DNA of 64,000 bases from Sphingomonadaceae bacterium (GTDB taxonomy: Bacteria; Pseudomonadota; Alphaproteobacteria; Sphingomonadales; Sphingomonadaceae): positions 35,518 through 99,517 of the forward strand of contig JASBUR010000031.1 of assembly GCA_030147805.1 (NCBI GenBank), read 5' to 3'. Below the pieces are notes generated by a model that saw only the letters and a program-made list of their open reading frames with translations, did no database searches and was not told the origin of the DNA. Made by a program: the position numbers and the translations under genes. Shown one piece after another: positions 1 to 8,426 of this stretch (positions are counted from its first letter, which is position 1; each line of letters opens with the position of its first letter).

Positions 1-39
1 CGGACGCCGCGGTAGGGGGCTTACGTTCTCGTAAACATT

Positions 40-214
40 GTCATCCCCGCGAAGGCGGGGACCCGCGGCTGCACACCCCAGGCGCTCATGCTGAGCTTGT
101 CGAAGCAGGGTTGGCGCGCTGGGACGCTTCGGCAAGCTCGCCCTTCGACAAGCTCAGGGTGAGCGCAAAGGGAGGCGCTTGGTCCGAAGTGGATCCCCGC
201 CTGCGCGGGGATGC
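40..214. repeat. Intergenic palindromic repeat, copy 1
   Basis: The ends form an inverted repeat (TCATCCCCGCGAAGGCGGGG near 41 and CCCCGCCTGCGCGGGGATG near 195). The core holds oppositely oriented CTTGTCGAAG / CTTCGACAAG units. The same core occurs in inverse orientation at 3013-3105 and 4768-4942. It lies between whatever precedes the window and the convergent 3' end of the zinc peptidase gene, so a terminator-like role is possible. Confidence 0.75.
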
Positions 215-243
215 CGGGGCAGGGCGCGGCGCGCTTCGGCCCC

Positions 244-1113
244 CTACAGCGTCCGCGCCGCGAAGGTGTCGCAGGCCGCGACGCTGCCCTCCTTGTAGCC
301 GACATTGAACCAGCGCATCCGCTGCACCGAGGTGCCGTGGGTGAAGCTGTCGGGCACGACGCGGCCCTGCGCCTGGCGCTGCAGCGTGTCGTCGCCGATC
401 GCCGCGGCGGCATCGAGCGCCTCCTCGACGTCGCCGGGTTCGAGCCGCTCGGCATTGTCGCGGGCCCACAGGCCGGCGTAGCAGTCGGCCTGCAGCTCCA
501 TGCGCACCTGCAGCGCATTGGCCTCGGCCTCGCCGGCCTGCGCCTGCGCGCGGCGGACGCTGTCGGAGATGCCGGTCACCGTCTGGACATGGTGACCGAC
601 CTCGTGCGCGATGACATAGGCCTGCGCGAAGTCGCCCGGCGCGCCGAAGCGCTGCGACAGCTCGTCGAAGAAGCTGGTGTCGAGATAGAGTTTCTGGTCG
701 GCCGGGCAGTAGAAGGGCCCCGTCGCCGCCTGCGCCGCGCCGCAGCCCGACTGGCCATAGCCGTCGTAGAGCACCAGCGTCGGCTCGGGATAATCCTGGC
801 CTTCGGCGGCGAAGATCTTGCTCCAGGTCGTCTCGGTGGTTTCGAGCACGCGCGCCGAGAACTGGTCGGCGGCGCCGGGGGCGCCCGCCGGCTGGCCGAC
901 CTGCTGGCCGACCGGCTGCCGCGGCGCGCCGCCGCCGCCGCCAAGCCCGCCGAAGACGAAGAACAGGATTCCGACGACCACCAGGCCGCCGAGGCCGAGC
1001 CCGCGGCCCATGAACAGCAGCGGCAGCAGCCCGCCCAAGCCGCCGCCCAAGCCGCCGCCGCCGCCGGCCTGCCGTTCGATGTTGCTGCTGCCCTTCAGGT
1101 CGTCGAGGCGCAT
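244..1113 (-). CDS. YpfJ-type neutral zinc metallopeptidase
   Basis: The 289-residue product matches the YpfJ/KPN_02809 family of putative neutral zinc metallopeptidases. It starts with MRLDDLKGSSNIE, followed by a Gly-rich stretch and one hydrophobic segment (about residues 30-55), so it is probably anchored in the inner membrane with the catalytic domain outside the cytoplasm. The zinc site HEVGHHVQ lies in mid-protein, and downstream are the Gln/Asn/Cys-rich family motifs including LQADCYAGLWA. Length is normal for the family. The gene is monocistronic and divergent from the DUF2721 gene. Substrate is unknown for the family. Confidence 0.88.
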   Translation of the reverse strand: MRLDDLKGSSNIERQAGGGGGLGGGLGGLLPLLFMGRGLGLGGLVVVGILFFVFGGLGGGGGAPRQPVGQQVGQPAGAPGAADQFSARVLETTETTWSKIFAAEGQDYPEPTLVLYDGYGQSGCGAAQAATGPFYCPADQKLYLDTSFFDELSQRFGAPGDFAQAYVIAHEVGHHVQTVTGISDSVRRAQAQAGEAEANALQVRMELQADCYAGLWARDNAERLEPGDVEEALDAAAAIGDDTLQRQAQGRVVPDSFTHGTSVQRMRWFNVGYKEGSVAACDTFAARTL

Positions 1114-1190
1114 CGTCTGTCTCCGCTGGCGTCGCTGGATGAACCGGAACGCCGGCCAAAGGTTGCTCCACCCGAAGCGCTTTGCAAGAA

Positions 1191-1655
1191 ATGACCGTCA
1201 TGAACCAGATCACCAGCGTCTCCGCCGTCGCGCACATCATCCAGCTCGCGGTGGCACCGGTGTTCCTGCTCGCCGGTATCGGCTCGATCCTCAACGTGCT
1301 GACCGCGCGGCTCGGCCGCGTCATCGACCGCGCGCGCGGCCTCGAGGCGCAGCTCGCCGAAACGCCTTCCGCGCAGCGCGCGCCGATGCTCGCGATGCTG
1401 CACGCGCTCGACCGCCGCATGGCGGTGGCGCATTGGGCGATCAGCTGCTGCACCGCCTCGGCGCTGTTCGTCTGCCTGGTGGTCGCGGTGCTGTTCCTTG
1501 GCGACATGACCGATCGCGGCTCGGCGCGGCTCGTCGCCGGCATGTTCATCGCCGCGATGGCGCTGATCGTGGCGGGACTCAGCCTGTTCCTGATCGAGGT
1601 CAACATCGCCACCCGCTCGGTGCGCGTCAGCCGCGAATGGCTGCCGCGCAAATGA
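1191..1655 (+). CDS. DUF2721 family membrane protein
   Basis: The product has about 154 residues. The N-terminal helix contains VAHIIQLAVAPVFLLAGIG and is followed by LNVLTARLGRVIDRARGLE, the signature of DUF2721. Two more hydrophobic helices follow around residues 85-110 and 115-145, giving three membrane spans. The family has no established biochemical function. TTG 1182, ATG 1191 and ATG 1200 are all in frame; 1191 was chosen but 1200 is equally possible. It is divergent from the zinc peptidase gene. Confidence 0.8.
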   Translation: MTVMNQITSVSAVAHIIQLAVAPVFLLAGIGSILNVLTARLGRVIDRARGLEAQLAETPSAQRAPMLAMLHALDRRMAVAHWAISCCTASALFVCLVVAVLFLGDMTDRGSARLVAGMFIAAMALIVAGLSLFLIEVNIATRSVRVSREWLPRK

Positions 1656-1822
1656 GGCTACCGTAACCAACCGGGGTGCCGTTCATTTCGGCTTCATCGT
1701 AACATGGTCTATAACCGGCGCATCGGAAGGGCGCGTCCGTTGACACCGCGATATTTGCGGCGCCCTGGGTTTTCCGACGATCTGGCGCCCGCTCGGGCGC
1801 ACGGCCGCCGCAACGGTCCGGT

Positions 1823-2038
1823 ATGGTGATTGACATGACGACTTCGGACATCCGCTCGCTCGAGGGCCTCCTCGGGCAGATCCGCACCATCCACGAGGAG
1901 CTGGCCGAGCGCCACGCCGGCCTCGCGGTGCTGCACATGGATGCTGCGATGGCCGCGCTCGAAAGCCACATCCGCCGCCAGCGCGACGGCAGCGACGGCA
2001 CGTTGCGCCCCACCGCCTCACGCGAGATGCGCGCCTGA
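1823..2038 (+). CDS. small hypothetical protein
   Basis: A 71-residue ORF with no family I recognise. It is acidic and helical, with a likely amphipathic or coiled stretch (SLEGLLGQIRTIHEELAERH) and no signal peptide or membrane segment. ATG 1835 (MTTSDIRS) is an alternative start. Codon use resembles its neighbours and no longer ORF on either strand explains this stretch, so it is probably a real small gene, but this is inference. Confidence 0.55.
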   Translation: MVIDMTTSDIRSLEGLLGQIRTIHEELAERHAGLAVLHMDAAMAALESHIRRQRDGSDGTLRPTASREMRA

Positions 2039-2106
2039 CCGCCCGCGGCGCGCTTCCGCGTCGCACCGTCTCGCTTTCGGCATCGAAGACTGGCATGGGC
2101 GCCGGC

Positions 2107-2970
2107 ATGAAGCTCGCCCGTCTCCTGCTCGCGCTCTGCGCGCTCGCTCTGCTGCCCCGTCCCGCCTTCGCCTGGGGCGAATATGGCCACCGCACGCTCG
2201 CCAGCATCGCCTGGGCGCATCTGACGCCAGCGGCGAAGGCCGAGGTGACTCGGCTGCTCAAGGCCGAGGTGCAGGTCGAGACGCCCGAATGCCCGCTGCG
2301 GACGATCGAGGATGCCAGCTACTGGCCCGACTGCATCCGCGGCATGGGCGACCGCTTCAACTATTCCTTCCCCTGGCATTATCAGAACATCCACGTCTGC
2401 AAGGACTTCGACGCCAAGGCGAACTGCCCCGACGGCAATTGCGTCTCGGCGCAGGTCACCCGCCACGCCAAGCTCATCGCCAGCCCGAAGATCCCCGACC
2501 GCGAGAAACTGATGTCGCTCGCCTGGCTCGTGCATTTCGTCGGCGACATGCACCAGCCGATGCATTCGGGCGACGCCGCCGACCGCGGCGGCAACAACGT
2601 CAAGGCGGCCTATGGCTACAAGGCGCCCGAGCGGATGAACCTGCACCGCATCTGGGATTCGGAGCTCGCCGAGCGGTCGCTCAGCGAGCCGCCGGGCGAC
2701 GTCGCCGGACTGCTGTCGCAGATCACCCCGGCGCTCGCCGACCAGTGGCGGCAGGGCGGCGTCGCCGACTGGCTCAGGGACGGCTGGCAGGCGTCGAAGA
2801 CCTACACCTATGGCAAGCTGCCGGCGGTCGACGTCTGCGTGGCGCCGCCGACCGCGCGCGTGCTGATCGACGAAGCCTATGTCGCCGCGACTCGCGAGAC
2901 GGTGCGCGAGCAGACCAAGAAGGGCGGCGTCCGGCTGGCGAAGATGCTCAACGAGGCGTTCGCGAAGTAG
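2107..2970 (+). CDS. S1/P1 family nuclease (secreted)
   Basis: The product has 287 residues and a clear signal peptide (MKLARLLLALCALALLPRPAFA). Cleavage would expose the N-terminal Trp of WGEYGHRTLASIAW, which in S1/P1 nucleases supplies zinc ligands. The trinuclear zinc motif HFVGDMHQPMHSGDAADRGG follows in mid-protein, with conserved pairs such as HRIWDSEL. The family hydrolyses single-stranded DNA or RNA and 3'-nucleotides. An in-frame ATG at 2095 would add four residues; the start at 2107 gives the better signal peptide n-region. Confidence 0.92.
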   Translation: MKLARLLLALCALALLPRPAFAWGEYGHRTLASIAWAHLTPAAKAEVTRLLKAEVQVETPECPLRTIEDASYWPDCIRGMGDRFNYSFPWHYQNIHVCKDFDAKANCPDGNCVSAQVTRHAKLIASPKIPDREKLMSLAWLVHFVGDMHQPMHSGDAADRGGNNVKAAYGYKAPERMNLHRIWDSELAERSLSEPPGDVAGLLSQITPALADQWRQGGVADWLRDGWQASKTYTYGKLPAVDVCVAPPTARVLIDEAYVAATRETVREQTKKGGVRLAKMLNEAFAK

Positions 2971-3012
2971 GCGGGGCGGGGGATCGCGGGCCAGTACCGA
3001 CGACGCCCGCCG

Positions 3013-3105
3013 TTCGCGCTCACCCTGAGCTTGTCGAAGGGCGAGCTTGCCGAGGCGCCGCAGCGCGCCAATCCTGCTTCGACAAGCTCAGCATGAGCGC
3101 TGGGG
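3013..3105. repeat. Intergenic repeat, copy 2 (core only)
   Basis: It repeats the core of the element at 40-214 in inverse orientation (CGCTCACCCTGAGCTTGTCG ... CTTCGACAAGCTCAGCATGA) but lacks the flanking CCCCGC palindrome arms. It lies between the S1/P1 nuclease gene and the monooxygenase gene. Confidence 0.7.
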
Positions 3106-3238
3106 GGTGAGAGGGTGGCGTGCCAGTTCGCCCGGAAGTGGCAGCAGGGTAAGCGCCCCCCCGCCCACCCATATGGCTAGGCTGTTCGCCCCCACCGCCG
3201 CGGGTTACGCTCCGGCGAAACGACCGGGGAGGGGTTGC

Positions 3239-4756
3239 ATGGCGGAGGCCGATCCACGCGCAGGTGCAGCGGCGGAGGCGACGCGCGTCACCGCGGTGAT
3301 CGTCGGCGCCGGCATGTCGGGGCTGCTCGCCGGCATCAAGCTGAAGGAGCGCGGCATCGACGATTTCGTCATCCTCGAACGCTCCGACTCGGTCGGCGGC
3401 ACTTGGTACGACAACTGCTATCCCGGCGCCTCGTGCGACGTGCCGAGCCACCTCTACAGCTACAGCTTCGCCCCCAACCCCAACTGGACGCGCGCCTTCG
3501 CGCGCCAGCCCGAGATCCTCGCCTATTTCCGCGACATCGCCGATCGCTACGGCCTCAACGCGCACATCGGCTTCGGCACCGAGGTGGCGGGCGCCGCCTT
3601 CGACGAGACCGCGGGCACCTGGCGCGTCGCCGCCGCCGACGGCCGCCGCTGGACGGCGCGCATCCTCATCGTCGGCGCCGGGCAATTGAACCGGCCCTGG
3701 ACCCCCGACATCCCCGGCAAGGACGGCTTCGCCGGGGTGCAGTTCCACTCGGCGCGCTGGAACCGCGACATCGACCTCACCGGCCAGCGCGTCGCCTCGA
3801 TCGGCAACGGCGCCAGCGCCGTCCAGTACATCCCCGAGATCGCGCCGCTCGCCGAAAAGCTCACGATCTTCCAGCGCTCGTCGAACTGGATCATCCCGCG
3901 CCCCGACGAGGAGATCACCCCGGCGCAGCACGCGCGCTTCCGCCGCTTCCCGATCCTTCGGAAGGCGCTCAGGCTGCTGATCTATTCGATCAACGAGAGC
4001 CGCTGGGGCGCCTTCGCCCGCGCGGGCAGCTGGGCGTCGAAGCGGCTCGAGAAGATGGCGCGCGACCATCTCGCCGCGCAGGTCCACGATCCGAAGCTGC
4101 GCGAGACGCTGACCCCCGACTATCCGATCGGCTGCAAGCGCATCCTGATCACCGACGATTACTACCCCGCGGTCTGCCGCCCCAACGTCGAGATCGTCAC
4201 CGAACCGATCGCGCGCATCGTGCCCGAGGGCATCGAGACCGCATCGGGGCGCCGCATCCCGCTTGACGTCATCGTCTGGGGCACCGGCTTCGAGACCGCG
4301 GGCTTCCTGATGCCGATCGACATCACCGGCCGCGCCGGGCAGCGGCTGCACGACGTCTGGGCGAAGGGCGCCGAGGCCTATCGCGGCGTCACCGTCACCG
4401 GCTTCCCCAACATGTTCGTGATGTACGGCCCCAACACCAACCTCGGCCACAACAGCATCATCTTCATGTCCGAACGGCAGATGGATTACATCCTGCCGCT
4501 GATCGACACGATCCTGGCGCGCGACCTCGTGCTGCTCGACGTCAAGCCCGAGGTGCAGGCCGCCTACAACCGCCGCCTGCAGGACCGGCTCGCCTCGACC
4601 GTCTGGGCGGCCGATTGCGGCAGCTGGTACAAGCACGACGGCAAGATCACCAACAACTGGTCGGGATCGACGATCGAGTTCTGGCGGCAGATGCGCCGCG
4701 TCGACCTCGACAGCTACGAGCTGGTGCCGCGCGAACGGTCCAAGGCGGCGGCGTAG
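3239..4756 (+). CDS. Flavin-containing / Baeyer-Villiger-type monooxygenase
   Basis: 505 residues. The first Rossmann motif VIVGAGMSGLLAG binds FAD and the second (IGNGASAVQ, about residue 185) binds NADPH. Between them sits FAGVQFHSARW, which fits the Baeyer-Villiger fingerprint FxGxxxHxxxW, although the next residue is Asn rather than Pro/Asp. Length is normal for type I enzymes. These enzymes insert oxygen next to ketones; the substrate cannot be predicted. ATG 3239 follows a good purine-rich site (GGGGAGGGG); the frame stays open upstream but that part overlaps repeat DNA. No pathway partners are adjacent. Confidence 0.87.
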   Translation: MAEADPRAGAAAEATRVTAVIVGAGMSGLLAGIKLKERGIDDFVILERSDSVGGTWYDNCYPGASCDVPSHLYSYSFAPNPNWTRAFARQPEILAYFRDIADRYGLNAHIGFGTEVAGAAFDETAGTWRVAAADGRRWTARILIVGAGQLNRPWTPDIPGKDGFAGVQFHSARWNRDIDLTGQRVASIGNGASAVQYIPEIAPLAEKLTIFQRSSNWIIPRPDEEITPAQHARFRRFPILRKALRLLIYSINESRWGAFARAGSWASKRLEKMARDHLAAQVHDPKLRETLTPDYPIGCKRILITDDYYPAVCRPNVEIVTEPIARIVPEGIETASGRRIPLDVIVWGTGFETAGFLMPIDITGRAGQRLHDVWAKGAEAYRGVTVTGFPNMFVMYGPNTNLGHNSIIFMSERQMDYILPLIDTILARDLVLLDVKPEVQAAYNRRLQDRLASTVWAADCGSWYKHDGKITNNWSGSTIEFWRQMRRVDLDSYELVPRERSKAAA

Positions 4757-4767
4757 CGGCCCAGCCT

Positions 4768-4942
4768 TCATCCCCGCGAAGGCGGGGACCCACCCGAGAC
4801 CAAGCTCTACCCTTTGCGCTCACCCTGAGCATGCCGAAGGGCGAGCTTGCTCCACCCCCTCGGCGCGCCAACCCTGCTTCGACAAGCTCAGCATGAGCGC
4901 TTGGGGTGTGCTGGAGTGGGTCCCCGCCTGCGCGGGGATGAC
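4768..4942. repeat. Intergenic palindromic repeat, copy 3 (full length)
   Basis: Full-length member of the 40-214 family in inverse orientation: TCATCCCCGCGAAGGCGGGG at the left, the CTTGTCGAAG-like core (with ATGCCGAAG) in the middle, and CCCCGCCTGCGCGGGGATGA at the right. It sits between the convergent 3' ends of the monooxygenase gene and the gene at 4975-5874. Confidence 0.75.
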
Positions 4943-4974
4943 AGGCAAGGGGGGAAGGGCGGAGTCAGGGGCCC

Positions 4975-5874
4975 TCACTCGGCGATATAGCGCCACGCTC
5001 CCGTCGCATCGCGCTTCCACACGGTGAAGAACGGGACCTTGTCGGGCTGGCCGGCGGGCGGCTTCGCCTTGGCGCGGATATGGCCGAAGGTCACGCCGAG
5101 GTCGCCGCCCGGCGCCACCAGCACGCCGGCGTCGGGGCCCCAGTCGAGCGGGCTCTCGGTCTCGGGGCCGAAGTTGCTCGCCGCGATCGTCGCCGCGCCG
5201 ATCGCGAAGCCGGCGCCGCCGCCCATGTTCATCGCGTCGTCATGGCCCCATTTGGCGAAGGCGGCGCGCAGCCCGATCACCTGCGCCTCGGCGGCGAAGG
5301 CGCGTTCGGCGGCGGCGAGCGCCTGCGCCGCGTCGCCGGCGCTCGCCGGCGCGCCGGCGGGCAGCGAGGGCGGCAGCATCGCCGTCGACACCGCGCCCGC
5401 CGGCCGCGGCACGCGCTTGTAGGCGGCGACGCGCCAGCCCTCGGGCTGCCGCACCCAATAGGCGAGATACTTGCCCGGCCGCTCGGGCTTGCCCGGCTCG
5501 CGCGTGGTGATGAAGCCGAAGCTGAAGCCGTGGCTGCCGTCGGCCGACACGCCGCCGCGCACCGGTGCCCAGCCGACGCGCGCCACCTTGTTCGCCGGGT
5601 TCGAGCCGAGCAGCGCCACCGCGTCGGCCTTCGACGCGGTGAAGCCGCCCGCCGGCGTCGGCATCCGCACGTCGTCGGCGAACATCGCCGACAGCGCGGT
5701 GACGACGTCGACCTCGGCCGCCGCCGCCGCGAACGCGCGGTCGGCGGCGAGCAGCGACTCGACCGCCGCCTGCGCCGCGGCGGGCGCCGTCGGGGCCGCG
5801 GCGGGCTGCGCGGCGACGGGGGCGGGGAGGAGCGCGGCGAGCGCCAGCGCCGCGGCGGCAGAAAAAAGCTTCAT
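4975..5874 (-). CDS. Periplasmic protein with two DUF4440/SnoaL-like domains
   Basis: 299 residues with a signal peptide (MKLFSAAAALALAALLPAPVAAQ). Two related alpha/beta cone-fold halves follow: one begins LLAADRAFAAAAAEVDVVTA (about residues 45-165), the other AAERAFAAEAQVIGLRAAFA (about 190-299). Each contains the Trp-containing strands typical of DUF4440/NTF2-like proteins (YWVRQPEGWRVAAYKRVPRP; VWKRDATGAWRYIAE). An internal duplication is the simplest reading. No enzymatic residues can be assigned. ATG 5874 is preferred over far upstream starts because it begins the signal peptide. Confidence 0.8.
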   Translation of the reverse strand: MKLFSAAAALALAALLPAPVAAQPAAAPTAPAAAQAAVESLLAADRAFAAAAAEVDVVTALSAMFADDVRMPTPAGGFTASKADAVALLGSNPANKVARVGWAPVRGGVSADGSHGFSFGFITTREPGKPERPGKYLAYWVRQPEGWRVAAYKRVPRPAGAVSTAMLPPSLPAGAPASAGDAAQALAAAERAFAAEAQVIGLRAAFAKWGHDDAMNMGGGAGFAIGAATIAASNFGPETESPLDWGPDAGVLVAPGGDLGVTFGHIRAKAKPPAGQPDKVPFFTVWKRDATGAWRYIAE

Positions 5875-5995
5875 CTCTCGGGCCTTCTTTGCTAGGAGGC
5901 CGCCGCACCCGCCGGCCCGCCTCGTCGATGCCGCGCTTTTGGTGCGATTAGGACTAAATGGCGAGCCGGTTTCGGCACATGCCACTGGTCGATTC

Positions 5996-6022
5996 TTATC
6001 CCCGTTATCCTCGTTATCCACA
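5996..6022 (+). promoter_or_regulatory. Three tandem DnaA-box-like 9-mers
   Basis: Three directly adjacent 9-mers read TTATCCCCG, TTATCCTCG and TTATCCACA. The third is a perfect DnaA box (TTATNCACA); the other two keep the TTATCC half. Spacing is exactly 9 bp with no gap. They lie in a gene-poor region about 120 bp upstream of the divergent start at 5874. DnaA binding is inference. Confidence 0.45.
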
Positions 6023-6474
6023 GGCCCGCGACGCGATTTTGCGCTCGCGCGACTCGGCGCGTCATGAGAGCTTTCGGATGTGGCCGGGGACGGCGACGGA
6101 GGCGGAAACGCCGAAGGCGCCAACAACCGGACACCGCGGAGCCGACCAGCCGCCCGAACGCCCGCAAGGGCGAACGGAACGCTCGAAGCGCCGGAGACGC
6201 CGACCCGAGGCGACGCGGGTACCGGAAGCGCAAGCGGACGGTGCCAGACGAACCAGGGCACGGCGGGAGCGAGACGCACTGACCCCCCGTGGCCAAGGCG
6301 TCGAGCCACGCCGGGACGAACGGGCGAGCCGCCCGCTGCCGCAAGGCACCGAGAGGCCGACGACCGGGACCCCCGACGAAGTGGGGGCTGGCAGCAATGC
6401 CGGCCCCCATTTTCCGTTCGGGGGCTGCAGGCGCGGCGGATGTGCCGTAGCGCCACGCCCCGCTCGGTCCAGCC

Positions 6475-6557
6475 CGTCATCCCGACGAAAGTCAGGATCT
6501 CCATCCGCTTTGCACCGGGTCCCGTTTCGGGAGATCCTGACGGTCGTCAGGATGACT
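6475..6557. repeat. Inverted repeat with GTCATCC/GGATGAC ends
   Basis: The left arm has CGTCATCCCGACGAAAGTCA then GGATCTCC; the right arm has GGAGATCC then TGACGGTCGTCAGGATGAC. The arms pair across a short GC-rich centre. The termini resemble those of the repeat at 40-214 but the interior differs, so it is a related but separate element. Confidence 0.6.
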
Positions 6558-6682
6558 TGGCGGGAAAGGGCACGTCCTCCTTCCGATCGGCCAGCTCGCC
6601 ATTCGGCGTCGCGCCCACCGGCAGGTCGACAACCAGCGCTGCCCCACGACCGCTGCGCCGGCGCCACCGCAGCCCTAAACGC

Positions 6683-6904
6683 TCAGCTCCCGCGCTTGCC
6701 AGTCAGGGCTATCGCCTCCAGCAAGGCCCGCTTGGATGCCGTTCGCGGCGCATCGCTCGCGCGCGGCGTCGACGGCGGCAGCGCCGATCCGAGCCGGGCA
6801 CGTCGGCCCGCCAGCCGCGCCGCATATTCCGCGAGCGGCTCACCGGGGGGCAGCGAGGTCGGCGAGGCTGTAGTCGCCGAGGCTTTCGGTTTGGATTCGC
6901 GCAT
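6683..6904 (-). CDS. possible small protein downstream of nucleotidyltransferase-like gene
   Basis: A 73-residue ORF that overlaps the 3' end of the nucleotidyltransferase-like gene by about 65 bp if ATG 6904 is used; a later start would remove the overlap. The C-terminal half (PLAEYAARLAGRRARLG, then KRALLEAIALTGKRG) looks like helical protein rather than a shadow. No family is recognised. Two-gene arrangements of this kind occur in toxin-antitoxin loci, but nothing in this ORF proves that. Confidence 0.35.
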   Translation of the reverse strand: MRESKPKASATTASPTSLPPGEPLAEYAARLAGRRARLGSALPPSTPRASDAPRTASKRALLEAIALTGKRGS

Positions 6905-7415
6905 CGAGATAGGCCTCGTCCACCGTTTCAGCGGTCGCGTATAGCAGACGCGCCTGCCCCAACATAACAGGATCGCCGCCTGATGCCGCCGCCGCCTGGC
7001 CCATCCGGTCAGCGATCAGATCCTCGATCCCGATGACGAGGATTTCGCCGCCATCATCAAGGGTGAAACGGCGGCGGCGCAACGGATCGGCTGAGCCTCC
7101 CATCATCGACGATCCAACGACTTCGACCCCCATCGGCAGCGTCGAATGGATGAACCCGCGCAGCGACCGTCCCCGGCCGCCGGGTCGTTCGAAGCCGAGT
7201 TCGGCCAATACCGTCTCGAACTCGGCCTGCGCCACGGTCACGAGGTCGAAGTCCCCCGTCGCGACGGCTCCCGCCGTATAGAGCTCGACAGCCGCCCCGC
7301 CGACGAGCGTCGGCTGATACGCGCCACGCTCACGGAGGCGGCGCATGGCTTCGCCCAGCAGGCGCAGGCCGGCCAGGAACGGGAGGCGATAGGGCGAAGC
7401 GTCGGTCACGGGCAC
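6840..7415 (-). CDS. Nucleotidyltransferase-like protein (AbiEii/MNT-type fold)
   Basis: 191 residues. The segment PTLVGGAAVELYTAGAVATG then DFDLV has the GG...DxD arrangement of the polymerase-beta nucleotidyltransferase superfamily, closest in pattern to AbiEii-like and DUF6036 proteins. The expected second Asp position is DFD here, so the metal site could be intact. IGIEDLIADRMGQAAAA is typical of the helical part. Such proteins act as toxins or modifiers in type IV-like systems, or are uncharacterised. The small ORF at 6683-6904 lies directly downstream in the same direction. Confidence 0.65.
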   Translation of the reverse strand: MPVTDASPYRLPFLAGLRLLGEAMRRLRERGAYQPTLVGGAAVELYTAGAVATGDFDLVTVAQAEFETVLAELGFERPGGRGRSLRGFIHSTLPMGVEVVGSSMMGGSADPLRRRRFTLDDGGEILVIGIEDLIADRMGQAAAASGGDPVMLGQARLLYATAETVDEAYLDARIQTESLGDYSLADLAAPR

Positions 7416-7643
7416 AGGTTAACCAAGACCGCGCCCTCGACAAGCGTCGGCAATCAGGAAGCGTGGGGCGGCCAGCGTACCCCGCTGCCCTTTGCGTTAC
7501 CCGCTGCCCAAACCGTCATCCCCCGCGCGCGCCCAGCCATTCGACCAGTGCCATTCGTCGCTGCCCGCTTGCCGGCACGCGCGCCTCACCTGATACGAAT
7601 CGGACCAGATCGCCCGCCGATCGCCCCCGCCGCCGGAGCCCGA

Positions 7644-8186
7644 ATGACCCTCACCATCCCCCGCGTCCTCCTCGCCGCCGCCGCGCTGGCGCTGCTGTCC
7701 GCCGCGGCGCCCGCCGGCACCGCCGCCGGTCCCGCCACCGACGTCGGCGTCAACGCCATCTACGAACGGATGGCCACCGCGCTCGCCAGCGGCGACGCGG
7801 CGATGTCACGCCTTACCTATGCCGACGACGCGATCTTCCTGCCGGCGCAGCCGGTCGGCATCGACGGCGGCGCCGCGATGCACGGCAAGATGGCGGCGGG
7901 CGTCGCGCGGATGAAGGCCGACGGCATCGGCTTCAGGATCGCCTACCGCGTCGTCAGCCGGCGCAGGGTCGGCGACGGTCTGGCGATCGACGCCGGCTAT
8001 TACCGCACCGAGATGACGCGCCCCGCCGACGCTGCGCAGCCCGTCACGCGCTACCACAAGATGCTCGTCGTCGCGGCCAAGCAGCCCGACGGCCGCTGGC
8101 TGATCACCCATGACGCCAGCGTCGCGTCGAGCCAGGCGGCGTTCGAGGCGGCGACGCCGCAGCCGGGGCTGAGGTTCGACAGCTAG
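7644..8186 (+). CDS. Secreted SnoaL/DUF4440-like protein
   Basis: 180 residues with a signal peptide (MTLTIPRVLLAAAALALLSA, cleavage near AAPAGTAAG). The mature part, ATDVGVNAIYERMATALASG, then YADDAIFLPAQPVGIDGG and a Trp strand DGRWLITHDAS, fits the NTF2-like DUF4440/SnoaL fold. The frame is open far upstream, but ATG 7644 starts the signal peptide. Function unknown; it is distinct from the double-domain protein at 4975-5874. Confidence 0.75.
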   Translation: MTLTIPRVLLAAAALALLSAAAPAGTAAGPATDVGVNAIYERMATALASGDAAMSRLTYADDAIFLPAQPVGIDGGAAMHGKMAAGVARMKADGIGFRIAYRVVSRRRVGDGLAIDAGYYRTEMTRPADAAQPVTRYHKMLVVAAKQPDGRWLITHDASVASSQAAFEAATPQPGLRFDS

Positions 8187-8426
8187 CGGCGATCGCCACC
8201 GCGCGCGCTGACGCCCCGCCGCCGGTCTTTCGGGGGCCGGCGGTGCGCGAACCTCCCGCGTCCCGCCCCGCTGTCGGCCGCGCTTACACTTCGCCCGCCG
8301 GGCGGCGGCGCCCGCGCCGCAGGAATCGGCCTCGCCGGCCGTTTTCAGTGACTTGGCCCGAAACCTGCTCCTTGCCCGCCACAGGGGTTCGGCGCGAGGG
8401 GCGCCGGCCCGCAGGGGGACGACCAC

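Larger units (their letters stand above)
5875..6682. other. Gene-poor, hairpin-rich region
   Basis: No ORF here has convincing protein character in either strand: the open frames are Arg-rich shadow reading. The stretch 6060-6420 is full of short hairpins with small loops (for example GGCGTTTCCGCC-like and GCCCGCAAGGGC). It also contains the 9-mer cluster at 5996-6022 and an inverted repeat at 6475-6557. I could not match it to RNase P RNA, tmRNA or 6S RNA by their conserved blocks. It may be a structured RNA, decayed coding DNA or a repeat assembly. Confidence 0.5.

Noticed and set aside
5900..6680. RNase P RNA, tmRNA or 6S RNA
   Set aside because: None of the conserved blocks (such as GAGGAAAGTCC for RNase P or a tRNA-like end for tmRNA) was found on either strand.
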